Below, piece by piece: positions 7,687-10,008 of a stretch of 10,008 nucleotides of DNA (the first letter of the stretch is position 1; the number at the start of each line of letters is the position of its first letter). A program made the translations under genes and the position numbers. The notes under the pieces were generated by a model that did no database searches, was not told the DNA's origin, and saw nothing but the letters and a program-made list of their open reading frames with translations. Source of the stretch: Bacteroidales bacterium UBA1253. GTDB lineage: Bacteria; Bacteroidota; Bacteroidia; Bacteroidales; Paludibacteraceae. The stretch lies in NCBI GenBank assembly GCA_002308815.1, contig DBVX01000015.1:1-10008 (forward strand), given 5' to 3'.

Positions 7687-7721
7687 GCAAAGTGTAGCAA
7701 ATGGTTGCAAATCATAGCAAG
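7687..7721. repeat. Four GCAA(A/G) units at 10-base spacing
   Basis: GCAAA occurs at 7687-7691, 7697-7701 and 7707-7711, and GCAAG at 7717-7721, each exactly 10 bases after the last, so all units face the same side of the DNA helix. It lies in the divergent promoter region, just upstream of the leftward -7 element. This is the layout of a cooperative protein-binding site or of phased A-tracts that bend DNA. The binding protein is unknown. Confidence 0.5.
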
Positions 7722-7725
7722 CGGG

Positions 7726-7776
7726 ATTGGACACATACCTGCCGGCATAGGTCCAAATTGAGTTTTCCGTCCAAAT
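7726..7776. repeat. GTCCAAAT repeats, one inverted and two direct
   Basis: GTCCAAAT occurs at 7751-7758 and again at 7769-7776, 18 bases apart. ATTGGAC at 7726-7732 is the same core in inverted orientation, forming TTGGAC (7727-7732) / GTCCAA (7751-7756) around the palindrome GCCGGC (7741-7746). The group ends about 38 bases upstream of the rightward promoter, where an operator or activator site would be expected. Confidence 0.45.
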
Positions 7777-7813
7777 GCAGGTTGAAATGTATAGATTCGG
7801 ACAAAAAACTCAT

Positions 7814-7844
7814 TTTAGGATTAGAAAAATAAGAAATAACTTTG
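7814..7844 (+). promoter_or_regulatory. Promoter for the HTH-like/kinase pair
   Basis: TAACTTTG (7837-7844) matches the -7 consensus fully. TTTA (7814-7817), 19 bases upstream, is a three-of-four match to TTTG. Transcription would start near 7850, leaving a leader of about 20 bases before the ATG at 7871. The promoter lies inside the upstream extension of the reading frame, which supports 7871 rather than 7775 as the start. Confidence 0.55.
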
Positions 7845-7870
7845 CGGCATATAAAAAACAAACCACAACC

Positions 7871-8437
7871 ATGCAGGAACAGGAAATACAAGAATTATGC
7901 GGAGAGGTAGCGGAAAAGTTCGGCCGTAATATCGAATCAACCGTTGATGTGGAAGATCTGCGGAAAGACATCCTTGCAACCACACACACCGACATAAGCG
8001 GTTTCACTATCAGGCGTCTGTTCGGAATCATCGCGACGCAAAGCAAGCCGCGCACCTCCACCCTGTCCGCTTTCGCCCGCTATTTGGGCTACGCGGGGTG
8101 GAAGGACTGGCAGGACGCCCACACCATAGAATCGGGCTTTGTCAGCAGGAAACGAATCAAAAGCACTGATTTGCAGGAAGGCGATCAGTTGCTGTTATCA
8201 TGGCAACCCAACCGCAAATGTATGCTGAAATATATCGGGGACAGCAAGTACGAGATACTGCAGGCAGAGAAAACAAAACTTCAAAACGGCGATGTCCTGA
8301 TTATAACCGAACTGCTGCTTGGTCAGCCGTTGGTGATAAATTCCGTCATCAGAAACCGGCAGGATATGGGGGCATATATAGCAGGACAACAAACAGGACT
8401 GACAGAAATCAAAATCAAGGATAACCAATATGTATGA
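7871..8437 (+). CDS. HTH-like regulatory protein paired with the kinase
   Basis: The 188-residue product starts at the ATG after a promoter-like TAACTTTG; a longer frame from 7775 would include that promoter and is rejected. Residues about 8-80 match a pattern I know from many Bacteroidota proteins: a helical region, then S-x-x-T-(I/L)-R-R-L-F-G (43-52), then a P-R-T-S-T-L-x-x-(F/L)-A-R-Y-L-G-Y-x-x-W motif (60-77), thought to be helix-turn-helix-like. The C-terminal part (about 93-180) appears to be a beta-rich SH3-like domain (LQEGDQLLLSW, then KYEILQ). The gene overlaps the kinase gene by 8 bases (8430-8437), so the two are translationally coupled and likely work together. Its function as a DNA-binding protein is inferred, not shown; it could instead be a kinase partner or substrate. 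Confidence 0.85.
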   Translation: MQEQEIQELCGEVAEKFGRNIESTVDVEDLRKDILATTHTDISGFTIRRLFGIIATQSKPRTSTLSAFARYLGYAGWKDWQDAHTIESGFVSRKRIKSTDLQEGDQLLLSWQPNRKCMLKYIGDSKYEILQAEKTKLQNGDVLIITELLLGQPLVINSVIRNRQDMGAYIAGQQTGLTEIKIKDNQYV

Positions 8438-9785
8438 TTCTGATTTGAATTCCGGTTTTGTTGACAGCCAGGCGTTTGACATATCGCAACAATGGTCAGA
8501 CATAACCGTACTGCACCATTCGGACAACGGCTACACGCAGGTGCTGCGCGCAAAGAGATACGGCAAATGGCACACACTGAAATGTCTGACCGGCGAGGCT
8601 GCCGGTAACCCGCGCTACCAGACCCTGCTGGAAAAGGAGTTTGAGATTGCCTACCAGCTCAACCACCCCAACATAATCCAAACGTACGGCATTGAAAAGA
8701 TACAGGGCTACGGCTGGTGTATTGTGCAAGAATGGATTGACTGTGAGGTGCTCAATCCGCAACTGCCCAAAAAGACACTGCGCAATGAGTTGTCGCAGTT
8801 GTGCGATGCCATTACATACATTCACGGCAAAGGCATCTATCACCGCGACATCAAACCCGAGAACATACTTGTCGAGAAACACACCAACCGCGTCGTGCTT
8901 ATCGATTTCGGACTTGCCGACAAAACAGCTTTCGACATTCTGAAAGAACCCGCAGGCACGACAGGCTATTCCGCTCCCGAACAACTCCTGCAAACCACAA
9001 CCGACAATCTGTCAGACATTTACTCGCTCGGTAAAATCATACAACTCACGGGGTATTGGAAATACGTGGCGGACAAATGTACCCAAAGCCTGCCACAAAA
9101 ACGCTACCCAAACGCCGAGGCTGTAAAAAGGGCGATAAACAGGCAAATCAGATGGCAATACATAGTCGCTATTGTATTACTAATCGCTCTTGGTGCGGTG
9201 ATTTATTTCCAACAACAGATTACACGGCAACAATCGGACGACATTCTGACACTTAACCAAACAGTCAATGATTATCGGACAACGTTGGACACGCTTAACC
9301 AACGAGCAGCGGATTATCAGAACATCAACAATACCATTAATGAATACCAGTCGGTAATTGACACTATCAAACATCAGACGGCGGATTACACAAAAGAGCA
9401 ACACCGCCGTGACAGTCTGCGGAATCAAGCAAAGCATCAGACAGATTTACTTTATATTGCGGCAAATATCAGCGACAGTCTGAAAGACGAAATACTGGTA
9501 TATGCAATAGCACGATATGACAGCATCCGCGCATTCCCCACATACGATGAAGTAAAAAAGGCTTATAACGAATGGAAGAATGAGAACCTATCCTATTCAA
9601 GAAATATAGGGAAAAAGGCGGCAGCCTCCCAAACAGGCTATGTAGCCGAGTTGCTCAACATCTATTCTGAGACCAGGCTGCCTCAGACTGAAAGCAGGGT
9701 AATGAGAGAATTATCACTACAACTCTTCTATTGGAGAAGGCAAGGCAGAAACACGCCGTACAAAATTCCTGAATACAAGGAGTAA
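8430..9785 (+). CDS. Transmembrane Ser/Thr protein kinase (Hanks type)
   Basis: The 451-residue product contains a cytoplasmic kinase domain (about 24-238), one membrane helix (244-260) and an extracytoplasmic part (about 261-451). Kinase motifs are complete apart from a weak glycine loop: Lys51 in TLKCL, an alpha-C glutamate at 70 or 72, HRDIKPEN (138-145, catalytic Asp140), DFG (159-161), GTTGYSAPEQ (176-185) and DIYSLG (196-201). The extracytoplasmic part begins with a coiled-coil-like region rich in Gln, Asn and Asp (about 262-345) with a repeated layout (NQTVNDYRTTLDTLNQ, INEYQSVIDTI, then a similar segment), followed by a helical domain; no PASTA repeat is seen. It thus resembles sensor kinases whose outer part detects an envelope signal. 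Translation is coupled to the upstream HTH-like gene. The substrate is not identifiable. Confidence 0.93.
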   Translation: MYDSDLNSGFVDSQAFDISQQWSDITVLHHSDNGYTQVLRAKRYGKWHTLKCLTGEAAGNPRYQTLLEKEFEIAYQLNHPNIIQTYGIEKIQGYGWCIVQEWIDCEVLNPQLPKKTLRNELSQLCDAITYIHGKGIYHRDIKPENILVEKHTNRVVLIDFGLADKTAFDILKEPAGTTGYSAPEQLLQTTTDNLSDIYSLGKIIQLTGYWKYVADKCTQSLPQKRYPNAEAVKRAINRQIRWQYIVAIVLLIALGAVIYFQQQITRQQSDDILTLNQTVNDYRTTLDTLNQRAADYQNINNTINEYQSVIDTIKHQTADYTKEQHRRDSLRNQAKHQTDLLYIAANISDSLKDEILVYAIARYDSIRAFPTYDEVKKAYNEWKNENLSYSRNIGKKAAASQTGYVAELLNIYSETRLPQTESRVMRELSLQLFYWRRQGRNTPYKIPEYKE

Positions 9786-9817
9786 GAACACCCCCTTTCG
9801 TGCAAGCCATTTGGAGA

Positions 9818-9829
9818 CCCCGTGCGGGG
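9818..9829 (+). terminator. Possible terminator hairpin after the kinase gene
   Basis: CCCC (9818-9821), loop GTGC, GGGG (9826-9829) gives a stable short stem 32 bases after the kinase stop codon. A second inverted repeat, TTCAAG (9838-9843) / CTTGAA (9855-9860), follows. Neither is followed by a T-run, so intrinsic termination is uncertain. Confidence 0.3.
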
Positions 9830-9905
9830 CGGGGGAGTTCAAGGACTTGTGAAACTTGAATTATACGGAGCTTTCCGCGCAGATGCGATATTTTATAGGA
9901 AGTTT

Positions 9906-9936
9906 TTTGCCGTTTGCACCAATGGCATTAAATTTG
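9906..9936 (+). promoter_or_regulatory. Bacteroidota-type promoter of the manC-like gene
   Basis: TTTG (9906-9909) is followed after 19 bases by TAAATTTG (9929-9936), a full consensus match. The start of transcription would be near 9943, leaving a leader of about 37 bases before the ATG at 9980. The gene is therefore probably transcribed independently of the kinase. Confidence 0.65.
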
Positions 9937-9979
9937 CGGCGGATATTATGGAAGAAACAACCCATAAAACGAAGATACT

Positions 9980-10008
9980 ATGAACAACTACTGTGTGATA
10001 ATGGCGGG
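9980..10008 (+). CDS. manC: Mannose-1-phosphate guanylyltransferase-like, N-terminal fragment
   Basis: Only the first ten codons are in the window: MNNYCVIMAG, with the window ending inside the next codon. This is the beginning of the nucleotide-binding M-A-G-G loop of sugar nucleotidyltransferases, and the exact N-terminal form is one I associate with GDP-mannose pyrophosphorylase of Bacteroides. That enzyme makes GDP-mannose from mannose-1-phosphate and GTP for polysaccharide and GDP-fucose synthesis. Another nucleotidyltransferase cannot be excluded from so short a piece. It has its own promoter and is probably unrelated in function to the kinase pair. Confidence 0.6.

Larger units (their letters stand above)
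7559..7870. other. 312-base divergent regulatory region
   Basis: This stretch separates the minus-strand Cys-rich lipoprotein gene from the plus-strand HTH-like gene. It holds a -7-type element for the leftward gene (7654-7661), four GCAA(A/G) units at exact 10-base steps (7687-7721), GTCCAAAT repeats in both orientations (7726-7776), and a rightward promoter (7814-7844). Reading frames in it (upstream extensions of both flanking genes) are considered non-coding, because promoter elements fall inside them and the downstream starts fit better. Confidence 0.7.

Noticed and set aside
7559..7690. In-frame extension of the Cys-rich lipoprotein to an ATG at 7690
   Set aside because: The extension would bury the lipoprotein signal 44 residues inside the protein and would run through a -7-type promoter element; the ATG at 7558 gives a standard signal.
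7687..7721. Short regular repeats as a possible CRISPR array or replication iterons
   Set aside because: Units are only 5 bases at a 10-base step, with no longer repeat or spacer structure and no rep or cas gene nearby.
7775..7870. In-frame extension of the HTH-like gene to 7775
   Set aside because: It contains the likely promoter (7837-7844), and its residues do not resemble the family's usual N-terminus; the ATG at 7871 fits.
8496..8993. 165-codon open frame on the minus strand inside the kinase gene
   Set aside because: It lies opposite highly conserved kinase motifs, and its translation has no recognisable domain or upstream signal; it is a shadow of the real gene.

Overview
The window comes from a member of the phylum Bacteroidota, most likely Bacteroides or a close relative. 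The evidence is the recurrent promoter form TTTG-N19/21-TAnnTTTG, the absence of strong Shine-Dalgarno sequences, several lipoproteins with Bacteroides-like lipoboxes, and the last 29 bases, which open a mannose-1-phosphate guanylyltransferase-like gene (MNNYCVIMAG).

Layout. Bases 47-6740 hold six closely spaced genes, all on the minus strand (read right to left). In order of transcription they are a small tail-anchored membrane protein, a six-helix membrane protein, a small lipoprotein, a CHASE2 sensor-type membrane protein with no output domain, a secreted FecR-like beta-rich protein, and a 1103-residue lipoprotein with TPR repeats and a C-terminal CHAT protease domain carrying an intact His/Cys dyad. 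Upstream lies a 404-base gap. It contains a canonical Bacteroidota promoter on the minus strand, followed by a 178-base nested imperfect hairpin: a candidate small RNA, a structured leader or a MITE-like element. Next comes a minus-strand Cys-rich lipoprotein (7145-7558) with two zinc-ribbon-like units. A 312-base divergent regulatory region follows, with two sets of ordered repeats. From it a plus-strand pair is read: a small protein with a Bacteroidota HTH-like N-terminus, and a transmembrane Ser/Thr kinase whose start overlaps it by 8 bases. After a 194-base gap with a promoter, the manC-like gene begins and leaves the window.

How it may work together (inference). Both sides of the divergent region encode signalling parts: a membrane kinase with an extracytoplasmic coiled-coil domain on one side, and on the other a sensor-like CHASE2 protein, a FecR-like periplasmic protein and a lipid-anchored TPR-CHAT peptidase. 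The set looks like an envelope-located sensing and proteolysis system. The minus-strand genes from about 5000 downward (CHASE2, FecR-like, CHAT) are visibly richer in A+T than their neighbours, so that block may have a separate origin. I see no transposase, tRNA, rRNA or CRISPR array.
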